From: Mesoflavibacter sp037029465
GTDB taxonomy: Bacteria > Bacteroidota > Bacteroidia > Flavobacteriales > Flavobacteriaceae
NCBI RefSeq assembly: GCF_037029465.1
Contig: NZ_JAYMEM010000009.1
Span: 124,001-188,000 of the forward strand
DNA length: 64,000 nt
Direction: 5' to 3'
Position 1 is the stretch's first letter, and the number at the start of each line of letters is the position of its first letter. The notes below the pieces were generated by a model. It saw nothing but the letters and a program-made list of their open reading frames with translations, made no database searches and was not told the origin of the DNA. A program made the translations under genes and the position numbers. Below, one piece after another: positions 43,187-52,597 of this stretch.

Positions 43187-44122
43187 TTAGCAAAATTTTG
43201 CTTTTATTTTATTTACGATTGTTTGTGCTAGTTTTTCTTTACTTTCTAAAGTCCAACCTGCTACATGTGGAGAAAGAATTACATTTTGTGCTTCTATTAA
43301 ATATTGAAATGCTTCTGGTAAAGTTGAAGAAAATAAACTTTCAAAAGATGCTTTTTCATATTCTAAGACATCTAATCCAGCACCTAAAATTTTGCCAGAT
43401 TTTAAAGCATTAACCAAATCTGAAGTTACGACGCTTTTACCTCTTGCGGTATTTATTAACCAAAATGGTTTTTTAAAATTATTAATAAAGTCTTGGTTGA
43501 CCATACCAATAGTTAAAGGCGTTTCTGGTGTGTGAAGACTTAAAACATCTGCTTCTTCTTGAAGTTTTTGTAAAGACACTTGTGTAGCATTTTCATCCTC
43601 TACGTTGTCTTTTATATCATAACATAAAACTTTGACATCAAAGCCACGAAGTTTTTTTGCAAACGCTTTACCCATGTTACCATAACCGATAAGTCCAACG
43701 GTTTTTCCATCAAGCTCGATACCTCTATTATCTTCGCGTAGCCATTTACCGTTACGTATTTCGTTATCTGCTTTATTTAATTTATTAAACAAGGATAAAA
43801 GCATAGCTAAACTGTGTTCTCCAACAGCATTTCGGTTGCCTTCTGGAGCAGAAATTAGTGTAATACCTTTACTCTCGGCATAATCACAATCTATATTTTC
43901 TAAACCAGCACCAACGCGACCTATAAATTTTAGATTGGTTGCTGCGTCTAAAAATGTTTTGTCAATACTAAACCTACTTCTTATGATAAAGCCATCATAA
44001 TCTTTAATTTTTAGTTTGATTTCTTCTTTTGATGAGGTGTAATCTTCATCATTAATAAAACCTAAATCATTAAGTTGATTAAGTAATAAGGGATGATTGG
44101 TGTCTAAGTGTAAAATTTTCAT
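43187..44122 (-). CDS. D-2-hydroxyacid dehydrogenase (phosphoglycerate dehydrogenase-like)
   Basis: The 311-residue NAD-dependent dehydrogenase has a Rossmann motif VGLIGYGNMGKAFAKKL near residue 143. The family's catalytic set is Arg in INTARGKSV, Glu in GLDVLEYE, and His in LSPHVAGWT. It could act in serine synthesis or on another 2-hydroxy acid; without other serine genes nearby, I leave the symbol empty. It starts 5 nt after mgtE and belongs to the long minus-strand run. Confidence 0.9.
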   Translation of the reverse strand: MKILHLDTNHPLLLNQLNDLGFINDEDYTSSKEEIKLKIKDYDGFIIRSRFSIDKTFLDAATNLKFIGRVGAGLENIDCDYAESKGITLISAPEGNRNAVGEHSLAMLLSLFNKLNKADNEIRNGKWLREDNRGIELDGKTVGLIGYGNMGKAFAKKLRGFDVKVLCYDIKDNVEDENATQVSLQKLQEEADVLSLHTPETPLTIGMVNQDFINNFKKPFWLINTARGKSVVTSDLVNALKSGKILGAGLDVLEYEKASFESLFSSTLPEAFQYLIEAQNVILSPHVAGWTLESKEKLAQTIVNKIKAKFC

Positions 44123-44127
44123 TTTAG

Positions 44128-45498
44128 TTAAAATCCTAAAATTATTTTGGCGACTAAAAAGTATAAAAACACACCAAAAATATCATTGCTTGTTGTTATA
44201 AAAGGTCCTGTTGCTACTGCTGGATCTATTCCTTTTTTATCTAAAAAAATAGGGATAAATGTACCTATTAATGCTGCCATAATAATTACAGTGATTAAGG
44301 CAATACCAATGGTAAAAGATACATTATATGGCGCACCAAATATAAAATGAGTGATAATAAATGCTAATAAGCCGATTGCTATACCATTAACTAAACCTAA
44401 AAGTAATTCTTTTAAAAGTCTTTTAAATACATTGTTGCCAATGCTACCATTAGCAAGACCTTGTACAATAATTGCACTAGATTGTACGCCAACATTACCA
44501 GCAGTACCTTGAATTAATGGAACAAAACTAAGAAGGATAATATATGGTCCTAAATTACCACTAAAACTATCAATAATACTTGCTGCACCAATACCACCGA
44601 CAACACCAATTAGCAGCCAAGGTAAACGTGCACGTGTTAATTTAAATATACTATCATCTGCCTCTACATCTTGAGAGATACCTGCTGCCATTTGATAATC
44701 TTTATCGGCTTCTTCACGAATAACATCTACAATATCATCAATGGTAATACGACCTAGTAAAGTACGATCTTGATCTATAACTGGTATAGCTTCTAAGTCA
44801 TATTTTTGCATTATTCTTGCCACTTCTTCTGCTTCTTCATCTACAAAAACATAGTCTACATTTGTGTTACAAAGTTCTGCAATTTTTTGGTCGCTTTTAG
44901 CGGTAATTAAATCTTTTAAAGAAAGTCTACCTACTAGTTTTTCTTGTTTATCTACAACGTAAATTGAATGTACACGAGTAACATCTTTTGCTTGACCACG
45001 TATACGACGTAAACAACCGGCTACAGTCCAAGTTTCGTAAACTTTTACAAGTTCTTTTGCCATTAATCCACCAGCAGTATCTTCGTCGTACTTTAAAAGT
45101 TCTTTAATTTCGGCTTTGTGCTCTAAATCTTCAATTTTAGAGATGACTTCGTGCTGTCTTTCTTCTGGTAATTCGGCAATAATATCTGCAGCGTCATCGG
45201 TATCTAGCTCTTCAATTTCTTCTGCAATTTCTTTAGCAGAAAGATTTCTTAAGACTTTCTCTCGATTGTCTTCATCAAGCTCCATTAAGATATCTGCAGT
45301 TGTTTCAGAATCTAAAAGCTTAATCACATACATGGCTTCTTCTAGATTGACTTCATCTAGTATTTCAGCAATATCAGCATAATGGTATTCGTCAAGTAGT
45401 TTTTTTAATTCTTTATCATTTTTTTGTTCGATAAGAACTTTTACTTGTTCAATAAGCTGATCTGTTAACTGAAATTGTATGTTTTCTTTTTCTTCCAA
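44128..45498 (-). CDS. mgtE: Magnesium transporter MgtE
   Basis: The 456-residue protein has the complete family layout. A helical N domain (about 1-130) has LDEVNLEEAMYVIKLLDS and HEVISKIEDLEH. Two CBS domains follow (about 135-255), with GRLSLKDLI and GRITIDDIVDVI. The membrane part has five helices from about residue 283, containing VPLIQGTAGNVGVQSSA and a final GPFITTSNDIFGVFLYF, which form the ion pore. It imports magnesium in a gradient-driven manner, gated by intracellular Mg2+ on the cytosolic domains. It lies 9 nt after rsmA. Confidence 0.95.
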   Translation of the reverse strand: MEEKENIQFQLTDQLIEQVKVLIEQKNDKELKKLLDEYHYADIAEILDEVNLEEAMYVIKLLDSETTADILMELDEDNREKVLRNLSAKEIAEEIEELDTDDAADIIAELPEERQHEVISKIEDLEHKAEIKELLKYDEDTAGGLMAKELVKVYETWTVAGCLRRIRGQAKDVTRVHSIYVVDKQEKLVGRLSLKDLITAKSDQKIAELCNTNVDYVFVDEEAEEVARIMQKYDLEAIPVIDQDRTLLGRITIDDIVDVIREEADKDYQMAAGISQDVEADDSIFKLTRARLPWLLIGVVGGIGAASIIDSFSGNLGPYIILLSFVPLIQGTAGNVGVQSSAIIVQGLANGSIGNNVFKRLLKELLLGLVNGIAIGLLAFIITHFIFGAPYNVSFTIGIALITVIIMAALIGTFIPIFLDKKGIDPAVATGPFITTSNDIFGVFLYFLVAKIILGF

Positions 45499-45507
45499 AC
45501 GCAGATA

Positions 45508-46305
45508 TTATTTGTCGTGTTCTATTAATTGGGTAAGCGTTATAAATTGATCAACGCTTAGTTGTTCTGGACGCTGGTCAAAGATACTATTTGCTTTTAA
45601 ATTATCAGACAAATTGAAGGTTTTTAAACTGTTACGGATGGTTTTGCGACGTTGCTGAAAGGCTTGTTTTACAACCTTGAAAAATAAAACTTCATCACAA
45701 GGTAAACTATAATTGTCTTTTCTTATTAAGCGCAACACACCAGAATCTACTTTTGGTGGCGGATTAAAAACGTTTGGTGGCACAGTAAATAAATACTCTG
45801 CATCATAAAATGCTTGGGTTAAGACAGAAAGAATGCCGTATACTTTAGAGCCTTCTTTAGAGCATATACGCTTGGCAACTTCCTTTTGAAACATTCCGGA
45901 AAATTCTGGAATTTGGTCGCGCATTTCTAAAGTTTTAAACACAATTTGTGTAGAAATATTATAAGGGAAATTACCAGATATAGCAAAAGGTTGGTCGCCA
46001 AAAGTCTCTTTTAAATCGTATTTTAAAAAGTCTTTTTCTAAAATACGTGGCGCTAAATGTAGATAGTTGTTTTTTAAATAATCAACGCTTTCTGTATCTA
46101 TTTCAATAACATAAGTTGTTATTGGTTTTTCTAGTAAATATTTGGTCAATACGCCCATTCCTGGACCAATTTCTAAGACTTGATCGTAACCGTTTAAGGT
46201 TAAGGCATCTGCTATTTTTTGTGCAATACTTTCGTCTTCCAAAAAATGTTGACCTAAAAACTTTTTGGCTTTGACTTCGGTTTTATTTCTATGGTTTTTA
46301 GACAT
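45508..46305 (-). CDS. rsmA: 16S rRNA (adenine1518/1519-N6) dimethyltransferase
   Basis: The 265-residue enzyme (KsgA) dimethylates two adjacent adenines near the 3' end of 16S rRNA during 30S maturation. The N-terminus AKKFLGQHFLED is diagnostic. The SAM motif is EIGPGMGVLTKYL, motif IV is GNFPYNISTQIVFK, and QAFQQRRKTIRNSL lies in the C-terminal domain. It lies 9 nt before mgtE and 47 nt after the DUF4286 gene, a gene order I recognise from flavobacteria. Confidence 0.96.
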   Translation of the reverse strand: MSKNHRNKTEVKAKKFLGQHFLEDESIAQKIADALTLNGYDQVLEIGPGMGVLTKYLLEKPITTYVIEIDTESVDYLKNNYLHLAPRILEKDFLKYDLKETFGDQPFAISGNFPYNISTQIVFKTLEMRDQIPEFSGMFQKEVAKRICSKEGSKVYGILSVLTQAFYDAEYLFTVPPNVFNPPPKVDSGVLRLIRKDNYSLPCDEVLFFKVVKQAFQQRRKTIRNSLKTFNLSDNLKANSIFDQRPEQLSVDQFITLTQLIEHDK

Positions 46306-46352
46306 GGTTAGTTTTTTGAAAGGGTTTTATATTATAATGAATTTTTGCTGAA

Positions 46353-46676
46353 TTACTTAAAATCTACAGAATATTCATCTACAACTTCAAGTTCTGTTCT
46401 AAAAGCAAGTATTTTATCTGCAAACTTTTGTAATCCATCTTGTCTTAGTTGTTCTGCATGATTAGCGTAGTAATCTTCTAAAGCTTCACGCGAATGTGCA
46501 CGATATTGAATAGAGTAGGTTTGTCCGCCCATTTCTTCTTCTACTAAAACTTTAGTTAGTTTTGCTTCTGTAAATTTTCCTGTGGCTAATACTTGCGGTA
46601 TATGCTCTTTTATCCAAGTTAGCCACTCGTTATGCACAGAGTCGTCTATGTTTACGGTTACGTTATATATAATCAT
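46353..46676 (-). CDS. DUF4286 family protein
   Basis: I use the ATG at 46676, giving 107 residues starting MIIYNVTVNIDDSVHNEWL; an upstream ATG (46706) would overlap the previous gene. The protein has the family's ferredoxin-like alpha+beta pattern, with IKEHIPQVLATGKF and YSIQYRAHSREALEDYY. Function is unknown. It lies 10 nt after the TPR-protein gene and before rsmA. Confidence 0.88.
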   Translation of the reverse strand: MIIYNVTVNIDDSVHNEWLTWIKEHIPQVLATGKFTEAKLTKVLVEEEMGGQTYSIQYRAHSREALEDYYANHAEQLRQDGLQKFADKILAFRTELEVVDEYSVDFK

Positions 46677-46686
46677 TTTGTTTTTT

Positions 46687-48471
46687 TTAGTTAATATCAT
46701 CACCACGAAGTTTTCTAAACTTTTTACGCGCCTCTACATAAAAAATACTATCTGGATGATCAAAAAGAATCGTTTCGTAATAGGGTTTTGCTTCTTCGGG
46801 TTGGTTATAAGTGTTGTTTAATAATTCGGCTAAATTATAAAGTGCATTGTCTAATAAAATGCTGTCTTTGAAGTCTTTAATTATACGTAGATAATTAGCT
46901 TTGGCGCTGTCGTAATCGTGTTCTTTTTCAAATAATTCAGCTTGTTTTAATAAAGCTTGCGGAACAATAACCTCGGTTTTATGCGCTTTTAAAATATCGT
47001 TTAAAATAGCTATTGCTGGTTTATTTTTATTTTGAAATGCTAACAAATCTGCCTTAGCGTATTTTTTTAAAGCAGTTTGTGTACTGTCCTCGGCACGATT
47101 ATCACTGATTAACAACTTTAAATCCAACGCGTCATTAGCGGTTAGTTGTGATGTAGATGCTTTTAAAATTTTTAGCTGAGATTCTGCCCATTTAAAATCG
47201 CCTTTATAATAACTAGCTTTTGCAACTCTAAATCTAGCTTCTTGAGAAATTGGACTGTTTTTTAAGTTACGTTGAATTTGAGTGTAATAAATTAAAGCTT
47301 GATTAAACTTCTCTTGAAATACTAGAATATCACCAAGTTCAAGTTTGACTTCGGCTAAATAAATCTCAGGAATATTATACTTTAACGTGTTTTTTAATAT
47401 TGAAATAGCTTCTTCAGGCTGCTCTAAGTAAAAGGCTAAAAAATGAGCATAGGACTTTTGAACTTTTAAAGTTTGAGGTGTTTTACCGTATTGCTCAAAA
47501 AGCAACGTATATGATTTTTCAATGTCATTATAGTCTTTTGGTAAGGCTATTTCGGTTTTTAATTCTATAGTTTTTAGTTGTGCTTCTAATTGCGTTGAAA
47601 TGTCTTGGGACGTTTCTACAACATATTCAAAAATAGAAATTGCCATGTCGTAATCCTTGTTATTTTGAGCGATAAATCCAAGTTCGATAACACGATCTAA
47701 ACTTTCAAGTTGTCTTTTGTAAATGGCTTTTTCTTGTGCAAATGCTTTGTTGTAATCTTTTTGTTGGATAAATAACCAGCTCAGCATTTCGTTCCACATT
47801 AAATCTGGATTTTGCTGTATTTTTTTTAGCAAGGTTTTTCTTAAGATAATATTGCCTTCGTTGTCACTATCTTCTGTGATAAATTCGCTTATATATCGCT
47901 TTATTGTGTCTAGATACGTTGGGTTTGCAGAGATAAAATTTAAATAGCTATCAAACATTTTTTCTATGTTAGATTGCTCTCCATAGATACGTGCTAATTG
48001 CAAATTAAAGTTTAAGCTAGGTTGTAATTGCATAGCTTTTGTGTATGCTTGAATTGCTTCTTCTAACAAAGAATGATTTTGAAATACACGACCTATGCTG
48101 TAAGCGTTTGTAGGTCTTTGCTCTAGTGTTGCTATTGCTTTTTGATAGTTTTTATTAGCGTTAATTGTATCGTTTTGTAATTGATAGTTGTAGCCTAGTT
48201 CTACAAGTATACTTGGAGAGCTTCTTTTTTCTAAAGCTTCAATAAGTCTTTGTTCTGCATCTTTGTAAAGCTCTAATTCTTGCTCAATTTCAACAATTTT
48301 AAGTAAGTAATTTGTGTTGTATGGCTTGTCTTTAAAAAGTCTTTTGTAACTGGATAATGCTTTTTCAAATTCGCCATTTTTAAAATATTCACTTGCAACA
48401 ATTTCGTCTTGAGCGTAAGAACACAAGCAAAAAAAGAAGATTAATATTGTTAAAACGCGCTTTAAAAACAT
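46687..48471 (-). CDS. Secreted tetratricopeptide-repeat protein
   Basis: The 594-residue precursor has a signal peptide (about 1-20, ending CLCSYAQ). The rest is a superhelix of TPR units from residue 28 to the C-terminus, for example SYKRLFKDKPYNTNYLLKI, ILVELGYNYQLQNDTINANK and EARFRVAKASYYKGDFKWAE. Outer-membrane or periplasmic scaffolding is the likely role. There is no enzymatic domain. The promoter region contains TATATTTA, close to the -7 consensus. Confidence 0.88.
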   Translation of the reverse strand: MFLKRVLTILIFFFCLCSYAQDEIVASEYFKNGEFEKALSSYKRLFKDKPYNTNYLLKIVEIEQELELYKDAEQRLIEALEKRSSPSILVELGYNYQLQNDTINANKNYQKAIATLEQRPTNAYSIGRVFQNHSLLEEAIQAYTKAMQLQPSLNFNLQLARIYGEQSNIEKMFDSYLNFISANPTYLDTIKRYISEFITEDSDNEGNIILRKTLLKKIQQNPDLMWNEMLSWLFIQQKDYNKAFAQEKAIYKRQLESLDRVIELGFIAQNNKDYDMAISIFEYVVETSQDISTQLEAQLKTIELKTEIALPKDYNDIEKSYTLLFEQYGKTPQTLKVQKSYAHFLAFYLEQPEEAISILKNTLKYNIPEIYLAEVKLELGDILVFQEKFNQALIYYTQIQRNLKNSPISQEARFRVAKASYYKGDFKWAESQLKILKASTSQLTANDALDLKLLISDNRAEDSTQTALKKYAKADLLAFQNKNKPAIAILNDILKAHKTEVIVPQALLKQAELFEKEHDYDSAKANYLRIIKDFKDSILLDNALYNLAELLNNTYNQPEEAKPYYETILFDHPDSIFYVEARKKFRKLRGDDIN

Positions 48472-48523
48472 AGGGTAAATATAACAAATCCGATAGGGAC
48501 ATTATGTAAATATAATGCAAAAA

Positions 48524-48549
48524 AAATGCCCGAAATTAATCAGGCATTT
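48524..48549 (-). terminator. Minus-strand terminator-like hairpin
   Basis: AAATGCC / GGCATTT arms enclose a short loop and are followed on the minus strand by a run of T. It would stop transcription from serS or the small frame before the TPR gene. Confidence 0.6.
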
Positions 48550-48831
48550 GCCAATCTAATAAAAGTGCTATTAATCATATATTCACTATAAGATTCAATT
48601 ACTAAGATTGGGGTATATCTATGTAATAAATTTTTAGTTTTTGGCTAAAACAATCCCATGTTTAGACTCTGAAGAGATACTAAAATCTGTATTAAAAATT
48701 TTAGTCATTATTATAATAAAGAGAATACATAGTAAAATTCTAGCTATAGTCTTCATAATAAGGTAGATTTTAATTAAGAAAACAATCAAATAAAAGGTTT
48801 TTTTAAAACTTAGCAAAACTAACAACTCAAA

Positions 48832-48870
48832 AATCGTTAAAAAACGTCAATTTTTAACACTTTAACGATT
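48832..48870 (-). terminator. AT-rich inverted repeat, possible serS terminator
   Basis: Ten-bp arms AATCGTTAAA / TTTAACGATT enclose a 19-nt centre with a nested GTTAAAAA / TTTTTTAAC pairing. On the minus strand it is followed by TTTTTGAG, about 45-80 nt after the serS stop. Confidence 0.45.
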
Positions 48871-48914
48871 CTAAAGGTTGTTTTGTAAGGAAATATTGAC
48901 TTTTATCGATGATT

Positions 48915-50186
48915 TTAGTCAATCCACTCAAAACCAGTATAAGGTACTAAAACATCTGGTATTTTAATTCCTTTTTCGGTTTGGTAATTTTCTAATATAC
49001 CTGCTAAAACACGAGGTAAAGCTAATGAGCTACCATTTAATGTATGAGCAAGCTCGTTTTTACCTTCTTTATTTTTAAACCTAAGCTTTAAACGATTAGC
49101 TTGATAGGTTTCAAAATTAGATACACTAGATATTTCTAACCAACGGTCTTGAGCTGTAGAAAACACTTCAAAATCAAAAGTTAAAGCAGATGTAAACCCA
49201 ATATCACCACCGCATAATCGTAAAATACGATAAGGTAATTTTAACTCTTTTAAAATCTCTTTTATATGATTAACCATGCTATCTAAAGCATTATAAGAAT
49301 TATCAGGATGTTCTACTCTAATAATTTCTACTTTATCAAATTGGTGTAAGCGGTTTAAACCACGTACGTGTGCACCGTAACTTCCAGCTTCACGTCTAAA
49401 GCATGGTGTATAACCTGTTATACCGATAGGTAAGTCGCTTTCGTTTAATAATACATCTCTAAAGATGTTGGTTCCTGGTACTTCGGCAGTAGGGATTAGA
49501 TATAAATTATCTTCAGTAACATGATACATTTGCCCTTCTTTATCAGGTAACTGTCCTGTGCCAAAACCAGAAGCTTCGTTTACTAAGTGAGGTAGTTGAA
49601 ACTCGGTATAACCAGCTTCGGTATTTTTATCTAAAAAGTAAGCAATTAAAGCGCGTTGTAATCTTGCGCCTTTACCTTTATACACAGGAAAACCAGCGCC
49701 AGTAATTTTGTTACCAAGCTCAAAATCTATGATATCGTATTTTTTTGCTAATTCCCAATGCGGTAAAGCTTCACTGTGTAATTGTGGCACATCGCCTTCA
49801 CGGTAAACCTCTTCGTTGTCTTCATCGGTATTTCCCGATGGGACACTATCGTGCGGTACGTTAGGGATTTGATAAAGTAGTTCATTTAAAGCATCTACTT
49901 TTTCGTTTAGCTGTTCTGATAAGGTTTTAGAACTTTCTTTTAAATCGCCAGTTTTAGCTTTAAGAGCGTTAGCTTCTTCAGTTTTACCAGACTTAAACAA
50001 CATACCAATTTCTTTGGAGATACTGTTAGATTCTGCCAATACATTATCTAATTGAGCTTGTAATGTACGGCGTTCTTCATCTAAACTAATTACTTGGTCA
50101 ACTAAAGGTTTAGCATCTATATTTCTTACTGCTAAACGATTTATAACCGCTTCTTTGTTCTCTCTAATAAAAGGTAGTTGTAACAT
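48915..50186 (-). CDS. serS: Seryl-tRNA synthetase
   Basis: The 423-residue class II synthetase charges tRNA-Ser. The N-terminal antiparallel coiled coil (about 30-105) is the tRNA-Ser binding arm. Class II motif 2 is FRREAGSYGAHVRGLNRLHQF and motif 3 is LNGSSLALPRVLAGILENYQ near the C-terminus; LIPTAEVPG is a signature before motif 2. Length is typical. The 88-bp structured repeat lies 17 nt upstream of its start, so serS transcription starts either downstream of or through it. Confidence 0.97.
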   Translation of the reverse strand: MLQLPFIRENKEAVINRLAVRNIDAKPLVDQVISLDEERRTLQAQLDNVLAESNSISKEIGMLFKSGKTEEANALKAKTGDLKESSKTLSEQLNEKVDALNELLYQIPNVPHDSVPSGNTDEDNEEVYREGDVPQLHSEALPHWELAKKYDIIDFELGNKITGAGFPVYKGKGARLQRALIAYFLDKNTEAGYTEFQLPHLVNEASGFGTGQLPDKEGQMYHVTEDNLYLIPTAEVPGTNIFRDVLLNESDLPIGITGYTPCFRREAGSYGAHVRGLNRLHQFDKVEIIRVEHPDNSYNALDSMVNHIKEILKELKLPYRILRLCGGDIGFTSALTFDFEVFSTAQDRWLEISSVSNFETYQANRLKLRFKNKEGKNELAHTLNGSSLALPRVLAGILENYQTEKGIKIPDVLVPYTGFEWID

Positions 50187-50202
50187 TGTTTTTTTATTGT
50201 TT

Positions 50203-50290
50203 GGGCGTTACCTAAAGGTCAGGTTTTCCGTTGTATCTTTTTTTGCCATATATGGCAGCAAAAAAAGGATGCCACTTCAACCCTTAACGC
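50203..50290. repeat. 88-bp structured intergenic repeat
   Basis: The element starts GGGCGTTACC and ends CCCTTAACGC, so the ends pair as GCGTTA / TAACGC. Inside, TTTTTTTGC / GCAAAAAAA forms a hairpin around CATATATGGCA. I recognise this GGGCGTTACC...CCTTAACGC architecture from flavobacterial intergenic regions, where it recurs. There is only this copy in the window. It may act as a terminator and as a mobile palindromic repeat. Confidence 0.6.
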
Positions 50291-50351
50291 AAAATAGTAA
50301 CGCTAAAATTAAGTGGTAAAAGTAGTAAGATTTTAGGTTTATAAAAACAAT

Positions 50352-51671
50352 TTATTTATCTAATTGAGACGGTAATATCCAATCACTATGTTTATTCCAA
50401 TGCCAAGGTACAGAAGCTAAATCTACATTTTGATTAATTAGGCGTTTGTATGGTCTTCCGTTTATACTAATTTTTGAGTCTACATATACCTTAACGTCTT
50501 TACCGTTTTTAGCATATTCTTTTTTTAAATGTTGGGCAAATTGCCAAATCACATCTGGTTTACAACTAGCAGATCTAATTTGCTTTTTTGTTAGGTAATC
50601 GGTCATTTTAATAAACTCGGTTTTATTTGTGTTTTTGTCTATCACTTTATAGCTAGTATAACCCGATCTAGACCGTAGCATCATACGCCATGATAGTCTA
50701 TGACCTTCTTCGGTCCAAAGTACGTTGTCTGTAAAAAAATGTTGCCTTAGCGGTAATGCAATTTGAAATGCAAAATAGATAACGCCAACAGTAATTAAAA
50801 TTGGTTTGTAGTTTTTTACTATAATTTCATTTTTGGTATAGAGCGGTTTCTTTTTAAGGAATAAGTTTTTAATTTTTTTAGGTTCAAAAAAGAAAAGCGA
50901 AAAAGCTAAAGCTAGATAAGGAAATATCCCAACCTGAAATACTATTGAATTAAATAGATGAAAGAAAATTGAAGCTATGAAAATGTATTTTCTTGTTGGT
51001 TTATAAAGTAATAAGGGTATGACTAATCCGTCGTATAATATGCCGCCATAAGCAATAAAAGGCGCAACAAACTTATGTTGTAGAAACCCACCAATTATAG
51101 GATAATTTATTTTTCCTGCCATTAATTGTTTTGGTACTGATAAATCTAACCAATCAGGATACATTTTTGCAATAGATGCATAGGTGTAAAGAATAAATAA
51201 CTGAATAACAAATACCCATTTTACCCAACTAGGCATTGATATTTGTTTAATTTTTGGATTTAATTTTGCGTCTAAAGAAGCATATTTGTTTGCTGGTAAA
51301 AACACCATTATTGCGCTTAAAAGCATTAATAAATAATAATGGTTGTTGTAGGATGATTTTTGCATTAAATATGTACAAGACCACATTAAAGCGAAAGCAA
51401 ACATACTTAATCGGTATTTGTACCCAACCATTATTAGTAGTCCGAAAATACCCATAACCGTATAATAAACATACATCCAATCTCCAGGTAAGGGTTGTAA
51501 AAAGTCAAAACCAATAAAGTTGAAAGTAAATTTAGGCTCTACTAAAGTGCGTGTAACCCAACCTGTAAAAATAGCACCAACAGATTCTAAAAAACAAAGT
51601 AAACCAAAAATAATACGAAACACTATTAGTGAGCTGTTATCAATTTGTTTAAATAAGAATTTGTTAAGCAT
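50352..51671 (-). CDS. HTTM domain-containing membrane protein
   Basis: The 439-residue protein begins with about eight membrane helices, the HTTM arrangement shared with vitamin K-dependent gamma-carboxylase. SLIVFRIIFGLLCFLESV is the first helix, YTYASIAKMYPDWLD follows the central helices, and FHLFNSIVFQVGIFPYLALA is a later conserved stretch. A soluble C-terminal region (about 300-439) has WTEEGHRLSWRMMLRSRSG. The enzymatic role of bacterial members is unsettled. It overlaps the end of ribF by 8 nt. Confidence 0.9.
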   Translation of the reverse strand: MLNKFLFKQIDNSSLIVFRIIFGLLCFLESVGAIFTGWVTRTLVEPKFTFNFIGFDFLQPLPGDWMYVYYTVMGIFGLLIMVGYKYRLSMFAFALMWSCTYLMQKSSYNNHYYLLMLLSAIMVFLPANKYASLDAKLNPKIKQISMPSWVKWVFVIQLFILYTYASIAKMYPDWLDLSVPKQLMAGKINYPIIGGFLQHKFVAPFIAYGGILYDGLVIPLLLYKPTRKYIFIASIFFHLFNSIVFQVGIFPYLALAFSLFFFEPKKIKNLFLKKKPLYTKNEIIVKNYKPILITVGVIYFAFQIALPLRQHFFTDNVLWTEEGHRLSWRMMLRSRSGYTSYKVIDKNTNKTEFIKMTDYLTKKQIRSASCKPDVIWQFAQHLKKEYAKNGKDVKVYVDSKISINGRPYKRLINQNVDLASVPWHWNKHSDWILPSQLDK

Positions 51672-52575
51672 GAGATTTTATAAATTCTAAAGCATTTTTT
51701 TTATCAATATGAAGCTGACTTTGTAATTCTTCAACAGAACTAAACTTTTGCTCATCGCGAAGTCTTTGTAATAATTCGATTTTCAAATTTTTTCCGTAAA
51801 GGTTTTTATTAAAATCAAAAAAATGAGTTTCGATAGTTTGATGTTTCCCGTTAACTGTTGGATTGTAGCCAATATTCATCATTCCAAAAACATCTTTATT
51901 ATCAATATTAGATTTGACTACATAAACACCATGTTTTGGGATAAGTTTATAGGTCTCTTTTATGTATAAATTAGCTGTTGGATAGTTAATAGTTTTACCT
52001 AGTTTTTTACCATCAATTACTTTTCCGGTGAGCATAAAATTATATCCTAAATAAGTATTGGCGGTTTTTATATCGCCTTCTTGTAAAGCGGCTCTAATTT
52101 TTGTTGAACTTACCGCAACATCGTTAATGTCTTGTTTAGAAATTTCTTCAACTTCAAAATCAAAATCCTTTCCAAATTGTTTTAAATCTTCAATGTTAGC
52201 ATTTCTATTTCTACCAAAATGATGATCGTATCCAATAATGATGTGCTTTGCTTTAAGATGATCTACAAGAATGTTTTTTACAAAATCTTCGGCTGTTAAT
52301 CTAGAAAATTCTTTTGTGAATTCTTTTATGACTAAGTTAGAAATACCGAATTGTTTAAGAATGTCTTTTTTCTCATCAATTGTATTGATAAGTTTAATAT
52401 TAGCATCTTTTTGTAAAACCATCCTAGGATGTGGGAAGAAGGTTAATAGTGAAGGTGTGAGGTTTTTTATTTTAGAAACTTCAACCAAACGTTTGATAAT
52501 TTTTTGATGTCCTATGTGGACACCATCAAAAGTGCCTATGGTTAAAACGGTATGGTTAGAGTTGTTTTCTTTCAC
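51664..52575 (-). CDS. ribF: Bifunctional riboflavin kinase/FAD synthetase
   Basis: The 303-residue enzyme turns riboflavin into FMN and then FAD. The N-terminal nucleotidyltransferase has GTFDGVHIGHQKI near residue 13 and the SSTKIRAAL box (the ISSTxIR equivalent). The C-terminal kinase has GKTINYPTANLY and MNIGYNPTVNG. The HTTM gene overlaps its end by 8 nt. A hairpin followed by a T-run on the minus strand sits 23 nt before the ATG, in the leader. Confidence 0.95.
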   Translation of the reverse strand: MKENNSNHTVLTIGTFDGVHIGHQKIIKRLVEVSKIKNLTPSLLTFFPHPRMVLQKDANIKLINTIDEKKDILKQFGISNLVIKEFTKEFSRLTAEDFVKNILVDHLKAKHIIIGYDHHFGRNRNANIEDLKQFGKDFDFEVEEISKQDINDVAVSSTKIRAALQEGDIKTANTYLGYNFMLTGKVIDGKKLGKTINYPTANLYIKETYKLIPKHGVYVVKSNIDNKDVFGMMNIGYNPTVNGKHQTIETHFFDFNKNLYGKNLKIELLQRLRDEQKFSSVEELQSQLHIDKKNALEFIKSHA

Positions 52576-52597
52576 TATTAAATATCTTGTGTATGCA

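Larger units (their letters stand above)
48472..48914. other. 443-nt gap between the TPR gene and serS
   Basis: This gap has no convincing gene. It holds two minus-strand terminator-like hairpins (48524-48549 and 48832-48870). Between them is a minus-strand frame of 40 codons from an ATG at 48756 (MKTIARILLCILFIIIMTK..., ending at 48634) with one possible membrane helix. That small frame could be a tiny membrane protein, but composition alone does not establish it. Confidence 0.5.

Noticed and set aside
48634..48756. Minus-strand 40-codon frame with one hydrophobic helix between serS and the TPR gene
   Set aside because: Composition alone (AT-rich DNA easily encodes Ile/Leu/Phe runs) does not support a gene; it is recorded only in the gap entry.
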